From: JBDSYA01 sp039925865
GTDB lineage: Bacteria > Bacteroidota > Ignavibacteria > Tepidaquicellales > Tepidaquicellaceae
Direction: 5' to 3'
Length of the DNA stretch: 21,042 nucleotides
Assembly (NCBI GenBank): GCA_039925865.1
Contig: JBDSYA010000248.1
Location: 1 to 21,042, forward strand
Positions 1 to 7,703 of this stretch are shown here, one piece after another (the stretch's first letter is position 1; every line of letters begins with the position of its first letter). The notes under the pieces were generated by a model that saw nothing but the letters and a program-made list of their open reading frames with translations, ran no database searches and had not been told where the DNA came from. Position numbers and translations under genes: made by a program.

Positions 1-626
1 CTCGCCAGTTTTTCACTCAGAAATATATTTCCCGATCTGAAATGGATCTGCAATGAATTATCAAAATTTATTTTCTCCAATACTTTTATTTCATCATTCA
101 ATTTCAGACCTATCTTCGACAGATATATCAATACCTCGGAGCTTTCATCTGATACTTGCCGTATAACTGCTGCTTCGCCAATATTTAAATCAGCTGCAGC
201 AATTGTTTTCTCTTTATTAACTTTACCGTTTTTATCGGGGATCGGATGACCATGCGGATCAAACTTCGGAAATCCTAAAAACTTTTCTAATTTTAATATC
301 AGATCATCTGATGAAGCATGCTCAAGATTCTCAGCGTCACTATGAACATTCTCCCAGGGATATTTCAGATATTCCAGCAAAAAAACTTCCCACAATCTGT
401 GTTTACGGATCAGGTTTAATGCAATTGTTTCACCTTTTTTAGTCAAGTCAAAACCTTTATACGGGGTATTCTTTATATGCCCGGATTTAGAAAGCTTAGA
501 TACCATATCACTGACAGCTGCAGGAGAAATATTCAGCCTGTCAGCTAGAAGAGTTGTGGTAACTTTTCCGGCAGAGATCTGCAGCGAATAAATATTTTTT
601 AAATAATCTTCTAAACTTTTATTCAA
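1..626 (-). CDS. DtxR/MntR-family metal-dependent transcriptional repressor (3' end cut by window edge)
   Basis: Reading the minus strand from a TTG at 626 gives 208 uninterrupted residues up to the window edge. An in-frame TAA at 633-635 rules out a start much further upstream, and the first residues (MNKSLEDYLKNIYSL) align with the family's usual N-terminus. Residues 1-60 form a winged helix (TTLLADRLNISPAAVSDMVSKL). Residues 65-125 are the metal-binding/dimerisation domain (RKHRLWE, DAENLEH, then FDPHGHPIP). From about residue 145 there is an SH3/FeoA-like third domain. Candidate metal ligands are D7, H76, E80, E99, E102 and H103. A Glu sits where iron-type DtxR/IdeR has a Cys, and an Asp where it has a Met, as in manganese-type MntR. 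The gene is divergent from the phosphoesterase gene at 804. Family assignment is firm; Mn rather than Fe is inferred from residues, and the target genes are not visible. Confidence 0.9.
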   Translation of the reverse strand, partial: MNKSLEDYLKNIYSLQISAGKVTTTLLADRLNISPAAVSDMVSKLSKSGHIKNTPYKGFDLTKKGETIALNLIRKHRLWEVFLLEYLKYPWENVHSDAENLEHASSDDLILKLEKFLGFPKFDPHGHPIPDKNGKVNKEKTIAAADLNIGEAAVIRQVSDESSEVLIYLSKIGLKLNDEIKVLEKINFDNSLQIHFRSGNIFLSEKLA

Positions 627-630
627 AATT

Positions 631-668
631 GTTTAAGTGAAACTTAAAATAAACTTAAGCAAACTTAA
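631..668. promoter_or_regulatory. Probable autoregulatory operator: 9-1-9 palindrome plus phased AAACTTAA repeats
   Basis: Just upstream of the repressor's TTG start, 631-649 reads GTTTAAGTGAAACTTAAAA, an imperfect 9-1-9 palindrome (7 of 9 pairs). AAACTTAA occurs three times, at 640-647, 651-658 and 661-668, 11 and 10 bp apart, so on one face of the helix. A candidate minus-strand promoter (TTGATA, 675-680; weak -10 near 652-657) would be covered by the repeats. DtxR-family operators are typically about 19 bp with this symmetry. That the repressor binds here is inference. Confidence 0.5.
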
Positions 669-715
669 CATTTTTATCAAGTGTATTTAATTAAATATAA
701 ATACATGTATATAAT

Positions 716-734
716 TATAAGTTATGAACTTATA
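716..734. promoter_or_regulatory. 19-bp palindrome, candidate second DtxR-family operator before the phosphoesterase
   Basis: TATAAGTTATGAACTTATA is a 9-1-9 inverted repeat with 8 of 9 pairs, ending 69 bp before the phosphoesterase ATG. It shares the AACTTA core with the repeats at 631-668. The region is very AT-rich, so chance symmetry is possible. No convincing -35/-10 pair for the plus-strand gene could be chosen. Confidence 0.4.
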
Positions 735-803
735 TTTTATAGATTATCTCTGATAAGTAAGATCTGAAACGTAATAAAAATTATTTGAGTTAGCTTTAAC
801 ATA

Positions 804-2093
804 ATGTCAATCTGGAGCAGAATTTTGTTTATTGTAATTTTTTTAATTGTAGTTTTTGGTTTAAATTTTCTTGTGTTCCGAACATTCCGTCAATACATAA
901 AATCCAATTTCCCCAGGTCAAAAATTTTAAAGTATTTATCTATATATCCATTTCTGATTTTTAATCTACCCTATATTTACATAGCGATATTCAGGTTTAA
1001 AGCCGGACAAATGCCGGATTGGCTCTTCGATATCATTTTCATTCCCTTTTATATTTTTCAGGGTGCAGTTTTATTTATTGGTATATACCTTCTGATCGGA
1101 AAAATAATAAAATTACCTTTTTCCCTCACTTACTGGATTCTGACAAAGTTTGAATTAATACGAACAAAAATGAAGAATTTCACTGCTAAAAAAACTGTAA
1201 AGCGGGTTGATAATTCAAGAAGGGCATTCTTAACAACATCGGCCGCATTTGTTTCCGGCTACGCATTCATTGGGTCGACTATAGGAGTTATAAACAGCGA
1301 TGATTATGAACTGACTTATCTCGATATTAAATTGGATAATTTGCCGCGCGAACTAAAAGGAACAACAATTTCCTTAATAAGTGATATTCATTCAGGACCA
1401 TATATGAATGAAGCGGATATGATTAGATATGTTAATGCAACAAATGAACTCAGGTCTGATCTCATTATGATACCGGGTGATCTTACTAATTCCGTTAAAA
1501 CTGAAATTTTACCTTTTGCTAAAGCATTCAAAGATCTAAAAGCAGACAAAGGGATCTATGCTTCATTGGGAAATCATGATTATTTTTCTGATCCTGAATA
1601 TATTGCAAGTGTGGTGTTAAATGAAACACCAATAAAACTTCTGCGGAATGAATCGGAGTTTATAAATATTAACGGTAAGGATTTATGCATAATGGGAATT
1701 GAGGATACGAGGCAGAGCGGTTCAGCTGTCGATAACATACTTCTCGGATATCTTGATAAAACAGTCAGGTCAGCTCAAAAGAATATTTTGGAAAAGAGTT
1801 TAAACTATAATGCCGTTCCAAAAATTGCTCTGTTTCATAAACCTTATTTTGTTAAGAATTTAGAGGACCATGAGATCGACTTAGTCCTCAGTGGTCATAC
1901 GCATGGAGGTCAGGTTGTGCTCGCAAAATTCGGAAATTTAAATCTTTCATTTGCAGCAGCAGTAAGCAAATATATCAGCGGATTTTATCAATCCGGAAAA
2001 ACTAAGATGTATGTTTCAAAAGGAATAGGTTGCGTGGCTTTACCGATCCGTTTCAATTGCAAACCGGAGATAACTAAAATTACTTTAGTATAA
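804..2093 (+). CDS. Membrane-anchored calcineurin-like metallophosphoesterase (YkuE/YaeI type)
   Basis: 429 aa, ATG start with no clear ribosome binding site. The C-terminal half has the full dinuclear-metal phosphoesterase signature: D194-x-H196 (SDIH), G225-D226 (PGDL), G256-N-H-D259, H345 and G364-H-T-H-G-G369. Hydrophobic segments lie at about 6-26, 44-62 and 74-100. A twin-arginine sequence, SRRAFL (138-143), precedes a fourth hydrophobic stretch (about 143-162) just before the catalytic domain. In Bacillus YkuE a Tat signal exports the phosphoesterase, so by analogy the catalytic domain probably faces the periplasm; here the motif is internal. The substrate cannot be read from sequence, although relatives act on UDP-sugars or lipid-linked phosphates. 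This is the only plus-strand gene, divergent from the metal-dependent repressor and convergent with metH. Control by that repressor is possible because of the palindrome at 716-734. Confidence 0.88.
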   Translation: MSIWSRILFIVIFLIVVFGLNFLVFRTFRQYIKSNFPRSKILKYLSIYPFLIFNLPYIYIAIFRFKAGQMPDWLFDIIFIPFYIFQGAVLFIGIYLLIGKIIKLPFSLTYWILTKFELIRTKMKNFTAKKTVKRVDNSRRAFLTTSAAFVSGYAFIGSTIGVINSDDYELTYLDIKLDNLPRELKGTTISLISDIHSGPYMNEADMIRYVNATNELRSDLIMIPGDLTNSVKTEILPFAKAFKDLKADKGIYASLGNHDYFSDPEYIASVVLNETPIKLLRNESEFININGKDLCIMGIEDTRQSGSAVDNILLGYLDKTVRSAQKNILEKSLNYNAVPKIALFHKPYFVKNLEDHEIDLVLSGHTHGGQVVLAKFGNLNLSFAAAVSKYISGFYQSGKTKMYVSKGIGCVALPIRFNCKPEITKITLV

Positions 2094-2105
2094 TTTTTTA
2101 CCAAA

Positions 2106-2120
2106 ATTACATTTTGATTT
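2106..2120. terminator. Weak inverted repeat between convergent genes
   Basis: The 43-bp gap between the phosphoesterase and metH stop codons holds a CAAAA / TTTTG inverted repeat around a 5-nt spacer, with T-rich or A-rich flanks on both strands. It could be a weak bidirectional terminator. The stem has no internal GC pairs, so confidence is low. Confidence 0.25.
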
Positions 2121-2136
2121 TGTTTCAACTTATCCT

Positions 2137-5100
2137 TTAATCATAATTAAGGTTCGGGGATAACCACCTCTCAACTTCTTCAACGGTCATTCCTTTTCTT
2201 AATGCATAATCCTTCACCTGATCTTTTCCGATTTTTCCTAATCCGAAATATCTGGAATCCGGATGTGCATAATACATTCCGCTTACAGATGAAGCAGGAT
2301 ACATAGCCAGGCTTTCCGTAAGTTTGATGCAGGCATTTTTTTCTGCCTCAAGTATTTCAAATAGAACTACTTTTTCTGTATGATCAGGACATGCCGGATA
2401 ACCCGGCGCAGGGCGGATACCGCGGTATTTTTCTTTTATGAGTTCATCGTAGTTAAGATTTTCATCTTTCGAATAACCCCAATATTCAGTTCGCACTTTT
2501 TTATGCATCAATTCTGCAAATGCCTCGGCTAACCTATCGCTCAACGCCTGCAGCATTATTTTATTGTAATCATCATTATCATCAGCAAATTTCTTAAGCC
2601 ATTTTTCAATTCCTAAACCTGCTGTAACGGCAAACCCTCCTATGTAATCTTTAACTCCGGATTTTTTAGGAGCAATAAAATCTGATAATGCTATATTAGA
2701 AATATTTGTACTCTTTACTCCCTGCTGCCTCAATGTATGGAAAACTTTTTTAACTTCCTCTCTCGAATCATCGGTGTAAATTTCAATGTCATCACCAATT
2801 GCACTAGCTTCCCAAATCCCAATAACCGCTTTTGCAGTCAGCCATTTTTCATTTACGATCTTTTCCAGCAACTCTTTCGCATCTTCATCTAAACTTCTTG
2901 CCTGCTCACCTACAACTTCATCTTTAAGTATTTCAGGATATTTACCTGCAAGCTCCCACGTTCTGAAAAAAGGAGTCCAGTCAATAAATGCCGCTATTTC
3001 TTTGAGCGGATAATCATCAAATACTTTAATACCAATAAATGCCGGCTTTACAATATCATTTTCTTCAAAATTAATTTTTAGTTTATTTCTCTTGGCATCT
3101 TCATAAGTAAGGTAAGGTTTTTTGATCCTCGTTTTCATATGATGATCACGGAGTTTTTCATAATCAAGTTTGATCTCATTTTCAAATTTATCCTTATTGT
3201 CACCAAGCAGATTTCCAACTACCGGGACAGACCTCGAAGCGTCCAGCACATGAATAGTTTGTCCGCGCTTATAATTCTGTTCGATCTTTACTGCAGTATG
3301 AACTTTCGAAGTTGTAGCGCCGCCGATCAGCAGAGGTATATCAAAACCTTCACGTTCCATTTCTTTAGCTACATGCATCATTTCATCCAGTGAAGGTGTT
3401 ATAAGACCGCTAAGTCCAATGATATCAACATTTTCCTGCCTGGCAGTTTCAAGAATTTTTTCGCTTGACACCATTACACCAAGATCGATAACGTCATAAT
3501 TATTACATCCCAAAACCACACCGACAATATTTTTTCCGATGTCATGAACATCGCCTTTTACTGTTGCCATCAGTATCTTGCCTTTCGGTTTTGCACCTTC
3601 TTCTTTTTCTGCTTCAATATAAGGCAGCAGATATGCTACAGCTTTTTTCATAACCCGCGCGCTCTTAACCACCTGGGGCAAAAACATTTTTCCTTCTCCG
3701 AAAAGATCGCCTACTACATTCATTCCGTCCATCAAAGGTCCTTCGATCACCTGAATAGGCTTATCAAATAAAACTCTCGCTTCTTCAGTATCCACATCTA
3801 TAAATTCAACAATTCCCTTTACGAGTGCATGTGTCAGTCTTTCATTAACATTCATCTTTCTCCATGTGTCATCTTTTATCTGAACTTTACCTTTATGTTT
3901 AATATTATCCGCAAACTCTACGAGGCGTTCGGTTGCATCCGCTCTTCTGTTTAATATCACATCTTCTACTCTTTCGAGAAGATCTTTCGGGATCTGTTCA
4001 TATACTTCAATCATTCCGGGATTTACAATTCCCATATCCATACCTGCTTTTATTGCATGATAAAGAAAGGCTGAATGCATTGCTTCCCTGACAACATTAT
4101 TTCCACGGAATGAAAATGAAATGTTGCTGACTCCTCCGCTTACCTGTGCTCCCGGCAGATTTTCTTTAATCCATCTTGTTGCATTCATGTAATCCACAGC
4201 ATAATTATTATGCTCTTCTATACCCGTTGCCACAGTCAGTATGTTTGGATCAAAAATTATATCTTCAGGGGGAAAGCCCGATTCTTTTGTAAGAATATCA
4301 TATGCTCTTTTGCAGATTTCGATCTTTCTTTCAAAAGTATCGGCTTGACCTTTTTCATCAAACGCCATGACAATTACCGCCGCACCATACATTCTGACTT
4401 TCCTTGCCTGCTCTTTGAATTTTTCAACTCCTTCTTTCATTGAAATTGAATTAACAATTGATTTACCCTGTACACATTTCAATCCTGCTTCAATCACAGA
4501 CCATTTTGAAGAATCGATCATAATAGGAAGTTTGGATATATCCGGCTCTGATGCGATTAGATTTAAAAATTTTGTCATGACTTCTTCAGAGTCAAGCATT
4601 CCTTCATCCACGTTTACATCAATGACCTGCGCCCCGCCTTCTACCTGATGCCTGGCTACGGTCAGAGCTTCTTCGTAATTTCCTTCAACTACCAGTTTTT
4701 TAAATTTAGCCGAACCGGTTACATTCGTTCTCTCACCGACATTTACAAAATTACTGCCCTTATAAACTTCGAGCGGTTCAAGACCGCTGTATCTTGGCAA
4801 ATGTTCGACAGTTGGCGGAACTCTCGGTTTAAATTTTTTTGTAACTTCAGAGATCGCATGTATGTGTTCGGGAGTTGTACCGCAGCATCCCCCAACGATA
4901 TTCAAAAGATCTTCTCTTAAAAATTCTTCGATCTGCAATGCTGTTGATTCAGGAGTTTCATCATATTCTCCGAACTCATTCGGAAGACCGGCATTAGGAT
5001 GAGCGCTAACGAGAAATTCAGATTTTTCGGCAACTGATGCAATATGAGGACGAAGCTGTTTAGCGCCCAGTGCGCAATTGAAACCTATGCTTAAAAGATC

Positions 5101-5802
5101 CAGATGTGAAACTGAATGCAGGAAAGCTTCAACAGTCTGTCCTGAAAGAGTTCTGCCGCTGGCATCTGTAATTGTTCCGGAAACCATAACAGGAATTCTT
5201 TTGCCGCTTTCATAAAAATATTTCTCAATGGCAAAAAGAGCAGCCTTTGCATTTAACGTGTCAAAAATAGTTTCAACAATTAAAACATCTACATTTCCAT
5301 CCATAAGCCCACGTGTTTGTTCATAATATGAATCCACCAGTTCATCAAAAGTTACAGCTCTGAAACCGGGATCATTAACGTCCGGTGAAAGTGATGCTGT
5401 CCTGTTAGTAGGTCCGATAGAACCCGCAACAAATCTTGGTTTGTCAGGTTCATTCTTAGTAAATTCATCTGCAACTTCTTTTGCCAGTCTTGCCGACTGC
5501 AGATTCATTTCATATACAACATGCTCAAGTTTATAATCTGCCTGAGCAATTGATGTTGCAGTAAAAGTATTGGTCTCCGCAATGTCCGCACCCGCTTCAT
5601 AATATTGAGAATGTATTTCTTTTATAATGTCCGGCCTTGTTAACGAAAGAAGGTCACTATTGCCTTTTAAAAAAATGTCATGATCTTTGAATCTTTCACC
5701 TCTGAAATCTTTCTCTTCAAGCTTATACCTTTGAATCATTGTTCCCATTGCTCCATCAAGAACCAGTATTCTGTCTTTGAGTATTTTTTTTATATCGATC
5801 AT
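2137..5802 (-). CDS. metH: Cobalamin-dependent methionine synthase MetH, full length
   Basis: 1221 aa, the usual length of MetH, with all four modules in order. The homocysteine-binding domain spans about 1-320, with zinc cysteines C243 (GFNCALG) and C306/C307 ([10 protein letters not shown]). The pterin/methyltetrahydrofolate domain spans about 350-610 and begins NVGERTN. The B12 cap and Rossmann domain span about 650-870, with D751-x-H753-x-x-G756, where H753 is the expected lower axial cobalt ligand. The reactivation (AdoMet) domain spans about 900-1215, with [12 protein letters not shown] from R1130. It transfers a methyl group from 5-methyl-THF to homocysteine through cobalamin, in the cytoplasm. 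ATG start at 5802 without an obvious Shine-Dalgarno sequence. The gene stands alone; no metF or B12 gene is adjacent. A SAM-I riboswitch and terminator lie upstream, so expression should fall when SAM is plentiful. No truncation or missing key residue was seen. Confidence 0.98.
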   Translation of the reverse strand: MIDIKKILKDRILVLDGAMGTMIQRYKLEEKDFRGERFKDHDIFLKGNSDLLSLTRPDIIKEIHSQYYEAGADIAETNTFTATSIAQADYKLEHVVYEMNLQSARLAKEVADEFTKNEPDKPRFVAGSIGPTNRTASLSPDVNDPGFRAVTFDELVDSYYEQTRGLMDGNVDVLIVETIFDTLNAKAALFAIEKYFYESGKRIPVMVSGTITDASGRTLSGQTVEAFLHSVSHLDLLSIGFNCALGAKQLRPHIASVAEKSEFLVSAHPNAGLPNEFGEYDETPESTALQIEEFLREDLLNIVGGCCGTTPEHIHAISEVTKKFKPRVPPTVEHLPRYSGLEPLEVYKGSNFVNVGERTNVTGSAKFKKLVVEGNYEEALTVARHQVEGGAQVIDVNVDEGMLDSEEVMTKFLNLIASEPDISKLPIMIDSSKWSVIEAGLKCVQGKSIVNSISMKEGVEKFKEQARKVRMYGAAVIVMAFDEKGQADTFERKIEICKRAYDILTKESGFPPEDIIFDPNILTVATGIEEHNNYAVDYMNATRWIKENLPGAQVSGGVSNISFSFRGNNVVREAMHSAFLYHAIKAGMDMGIVNPGMIEVYEQIPKDLLERVEDVILNRRADATERLVEFADNIKHKGKVQIKDDTWRKMNVNERLTHALVKGIVEFIDVDTEEARVLFDKPIQVIEGPLMDGMNVVGDLFGEGKMFLPQVVKSARVMKKAVAYLLPYIEAEKEEGAKPKGKILMATVKGDVHDIGKNIVGVVLGCNNYDVIDLGVMVSSEKILETARQENVDIIGLSGLITPSLDEMMHVAKEMEREGFDIPLLIGGATTSKVHTAVKIEQNYKRGQTIHVLDASRSVPVVGNLLGDNKDKFENEIKLDYEKLRDHHMKTRIKKPYLTYEDAKRNKLKINFEENDIVKPAFIGIKVFDDYPLKEIAAFIDWTPFFRTWELAGKYPEILKDEVVGEQARSLDEDAKELLEKIVNEKWLTAKAVIGIWEASAIGDDIEIYTDDSREEVKKVFHTLRQQGVKSTNISNIALSDFIAPKKSGVKDYIGGFAVTAGLGIEKWLKKFADDNDDYNKIMLQALSDRLAEAFAELMHKKVRTEYWGYSKDENLNYDELIKEKYRGIRPAPGYPACPDHTEKVVLFEILEAEKNACIKLTESLAMYPASSVSGMYYAHPDSRYFGLGKIGKDQVKDYALRKGMTVEEVERWLSPNLNYD

Positions 5803-5909
5803 AGATTAATTATAAATTGTAAAAATTACATTTGAATTTCAATTTGTTAACTCAGCATTCTTACTTAACTTTCAACAGGACTCTTATCATCATCCGGTTT
5901 CTTTGACGC
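5803..5909 (-). other. metH leader downstream of the attenuator
   Basis: About 107 nt of AT-rich leader between the terminator and the metH ATG. It contains a TGTAA-AAA-TTACA inverted repeat at 5818-5830, close to the start codon. There is no Shine-Dalgarno sequence and no ORF I would defend. Confidence 0.5.
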
Positions 5910-5944
5910 AAAAAAAAACTCCTCTAACATTTAAGTCAGAAGAG
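5910..5944 (-). terminator. Intrinsic terminator of the SAM-I riboswitch
   Basis: On the minus strand the RNA has a 10-bp stem, CUCUUCUGAC with GUUAGAGGAG (two G-U pairs), a 6-nt loop and then nine U. The 5' arm can instead pair with the 3' side of riboswitch helix P1 (AGUUAGAAGA with UCUUCUGACU). This gives the expected antiterminator, so the layout is a standard off-switch: SAM bound, P1 formed, terminator formed, metH off. Confidence 0.92.
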
Positions 5945-5979
5945 ATTCAAATTTAATAATTTGCTATAAACTTTTGATC

Positions 5980-6101
5980 TTCTAACTCATCTCTTCCTGC
6001 TTTCGCAGGATAGGAATTGGCACCTTTCAGTAAACTTTCGCTTGCGACGGTTGCCAAGGCTTCACAGGGCCTATCCCTCCACCTTTCTCCATAAGTCAGA
6101 A
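5980..6101 (-). promoter_or_regulatory. SAM-I (S-box) riboswitch controlling metH
   Basis: The minus strand carries the conserved SAM-I core in order: GGAGGGATAGGCCC (6067-6080), GTGAAGCC (6058-6065), GGCAACC (6049-6055), AAGGTGCCAATTCC (6013-6026), a P4 hairpin CCTGC-GAAA-GCAGG (5996-6009), and GAGATGAG closing into P1. P1 pairs CUGACUUAU (6091-6099) with AUGAGUUAG (5982-5990), nine pairs with two G-U. The class binds S-adenosylmethionine and commonly precedes methionine genes. Its position directly before the terminator and metH supports transcription attenuation. I recognise the class from the core sequence; a covariance-model hit would confirm it. Confidence 0.95.
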
Positions 6102-6131
6102 TAGATAAAGTACGTCTATCTATCTGTTTTC

Positions 6132-6160
6132 AATATACTTCATCACTTTTATAAATTCAA
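6132..6160 (-). promoter_or_regulatory. Probable metH promoter
   Basis: On the minus strand, TTGAAT (6155-6160) and TATATT (6132-6137) are separated by exactly 17 bp, a good housekeeping-type -35/-10 pair. Transcription would begin near 6125, about 25 nt before riboswitch P1. The short 5' leader can form an AUAGAUA/UAUCUAU hairpin. Confidence 0.6.
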
Positions 6161-6179
6161 TTGAGATTAATTTCTGATT

Positions 6180-6198
6180 GTTAAGTTAGGTTAAGTTA
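6180..6198. repeat. Direct repeat GTTAAGTTA x2, 10 bp apart, upstream of the metH promoter
   Basis: GTTAAGTTA occurs at 6180-6188 and 6190-6198, one helical turn apart and about 20 bp upstream of the proposed -35. The core TTAAGTT is the complement of the AACTTAA repeated before the DtxR-family gene. It may be an activator or repressor site, or an AT-rich coincidence. Confidence 0.35.
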
Positions 6199-6262
6199 TG
6201 TTCCGGATGAATAAATATAATTCAGATCGTTTTAACTCAAGCTTTAGTTAATTATTATTTAT

Positions 6263-6294
6263 AAAAAAAGAGAGTCTGAATACAAACTCTCTTT
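6263..6294 (-). terminator. Intrinsic terminator after the BI-1 family gene
   Basis: On the minus strand AAAGAGAGU pairs perfectly with ACUCUCUUU (9 bp, 10-nt loop) and runs into a U tract. It starts about 30 bp after the BI-1 family stop codon and separates that gene from the metH promoter. Confidence 0.85.
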
Positions 6295-6323
6295 AGAAAA
6301 AATTGCAAACTTATTATTATACT

Positions 6324-7031
6324 TTACTTTCTGTTTCCCAAAATCCTTAAGAGAAACATAAACATATTGATAAAATCTAAATAAAGCATCAAAGCCCCGA
6401 TAGCTGCGCTTTTCTTCCCCTGCTCCGTATCAAAATCTGTTGACTGACTCATTTTTTTTATTCGCTGGGTATCATAAGCTGTCAGACCTACAAATATTAT
6501 CACACCTGCATAGCTGATGATCCAGTTCAAAGTAGAGCTGTTGAGAAACATATTAACTACGGATGCAATTATTAATCCGATCAAAGCCATAAAAAAGAAA
6601 GTTCCAAAGCGGGTAAGATCCATTTTGGTCATATATCCGAAAACGCTTACTGCACCAAACATTCCCGCACAAATAAAAAATGTAGAAGCAATTGAACCGC
6701 CAGTATAAATTAAAAATATAGCTGACATTGTAAGTCCTGTCAATGCCGAATAAAGAAAGAATGCACCAATGGCAACACCTGCCGGAATTTTATTTATAGC
6801 GAATGTCATACCGAAAACTACCGCTAACTGTAGAATTATTATTCCAAACAATATCATCGGGTTTGAGAAAAGTACTTCAACAAAGCTTGACCTGGAAATT
6901 GCATATGCAATAATTCCTGTTATTGCCAGTCCCATTACCATCCAATTATAAACATTTAACAAAAATTTTCGCGTGGTTGCCGTCGAAAAAGATGCATCGA
7001 CAGCGCCTGTATAATTTTGAAATTGATTCAT
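6324..7031 (-). CDS. Bax inhibitor-1 (BI-1/YccA) family seven-helix membrane protein
   Basis: 235 aa, the usual size for bacterial BI-1/YccA/YbhL proteins. After a polar N-terminus (MNQFQNYTGAVDASFSTATTRKFL) there are about seven membrane helices between residues 24 and 232, and the protein ends with the family's LYLDFINMFMFLLRILGNRK-type tail. Members are inner-membrane proteins; characterised relatives include a pH-sensitive calcium leak protein and YccA, which modulates FtsH. Which role applies here cannot be read from sequence. The gene has a clear Shine-Dalgarno (AGGAGAA, about 8 nt before the ATG), which is unusual among its neighbours and suggests comparatively strong translation. Terminators lie on both sides (7084-7117 upstream, 6263-6294 downstream), so it is probably monocistronic. 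Confidence 0.93.
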   Translation of the reverse strand: MNQFQNYTGAVDASFSTATTRKFLLNVYNWMVMGLAITGIIAYAISRSSFVEVLFSNPMILFGIIILQLAVVFGMTFAINKIPAGVAIGAFFLYSALTGLTMSAIFLIYTGGSIASTFFICAGMFGAVSVFGYMTKMDLTRFGTFFFMALIGLIIASVVNMFLNSSTLNWIISYAGVIIFVGLTAYDTQRIKKMSQSTDFDTEQGKKSAAIGALMLYLDFINMFMFLLRILGNRK

Positions 7032-7083
7032 TTAATATTTCTCCTGAGATTTAGATTAGTGCAAGTTAGAATATTATTTATAT

Positions 7084-7117
7084 AAAAAAAATTCCCTCTA
7101 AATGATTATTTCAGAGG
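7084..7117 (-). terminator. Intrinsic terminator overlapping the DinB-like stop codon
   Basis: On the minus strand CCUCUGAA pairs with UUUAGAGG (8 bp, one G-U) around a short AT-rich loop, followed by GAA and a run of eight U. The 5' arm is made of the last coding codons (Pro-Leu-Lys) and the TAA lies at the loop edge, so the terminator is partly inside the gene. It separates this transcript from the BI-1 family gene. Confidence 0.75.
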
Positions 7118-7606
7118 TTCCATTCCCATGGCTGACCATTCTTCTTTTGCCGGCCCGTAAACTCCCGTTACTTTCAAACCAGCTTGCCTCATAAGTACAG
7201 TCATCTGTCCACGGTGATGCGCCTGGTGCAGGTTTAGATACATAAGAGACATTCCCTTTTTCCATTTTTCTCCATACATTTCATCCTCCTCATTTAGATT
7301 TTCATCTTTCCAGTTATTTTTTAACTGTTCAGCGAGAGATTTTGCAGCTCTTTCATAACCATTAATAATGTCTTCAGCGGATGTCGGCACAGGTTCATCT
7401 TCTTTAGGTCCATCAATCTTTAATCCCGTTTTTCCCATCATTTCCGGAATGGTTACTGCAGTGTGCCACGCCAAAAAACCCAGTGATCTTCCGTCAGGTG
7501 TAACCATTTGATTTAATGATTCATCCGTCAGATTTTTTAAAAGCTTTACTGTTGAATCACTTTCATATTTCCAGTCACGCAAAAAACTTTCAATTGAATT
7601 GTACAT
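7106..7606 (-). CDS. DinB-family four-helix-bundle protein (putative metal-dependent enzyme)
   Basis: 166 aa, typical of DinB/YfiT-like proteins. The His triad that binds the metal in this fold is present: H48 (FLAWHTA), H127 and H131 (NLHQAHHRGQ). The HxxxHRGQ motif and the phrase SLGFLAWH are highly characteristic. Family members include thiol transferases such as bacillithiol or mycothiol S-transferases and many uncharacterised stress proteins; the reaction here is unknown. No signal peptide, so it is cytoplasmic. ATG start with no Shine-Dalgarno. It lies 97 bp downstream of guaB, with no strong terminator between them, so it could be read through from the guaB operon or have its own promoter. 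Its 3' end doubles as a terminator. Confidence 0.88.
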   Translation of the reverse strand: MYNSIESFLRDWKYESDSTVKLLKNLTDESLNQMVTPDGRSLGFLAWHTAVTIPEMMGKTGLKIDGPKEDEPVPTSAEDIINGYERAAKSLAEQLKNNWKDENLNEEDEMYGEKWKKGMSLMYLNLHQAHHRGQMTVLMRQAGLKVTGVYGPAKEEWSAMGMEPLK

Positions 7607-7703
7607 TCGAATTTTATTTTAAATTTGTAAATGGTTATTTTGAATCGTGTTTATTGACTTCTGACTTATTTAATCACTGGCTTTGACTCAACAAACAACG
7701 AAC

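Noticed and set aside
2786..5000. Several open frames on the plus strand opposite metH
   Set aside because: They are short, lie wholly inside an intact, highly conserved gene, have no promoter or ribosome site and resemble no family.
5818..5830. TGTAAAAATTACA hairpin before metH as a second regulatory switch
   Set aside because: Five-pair AT-rich stems are expected by chance here, and the riboswitch already explains the leader.
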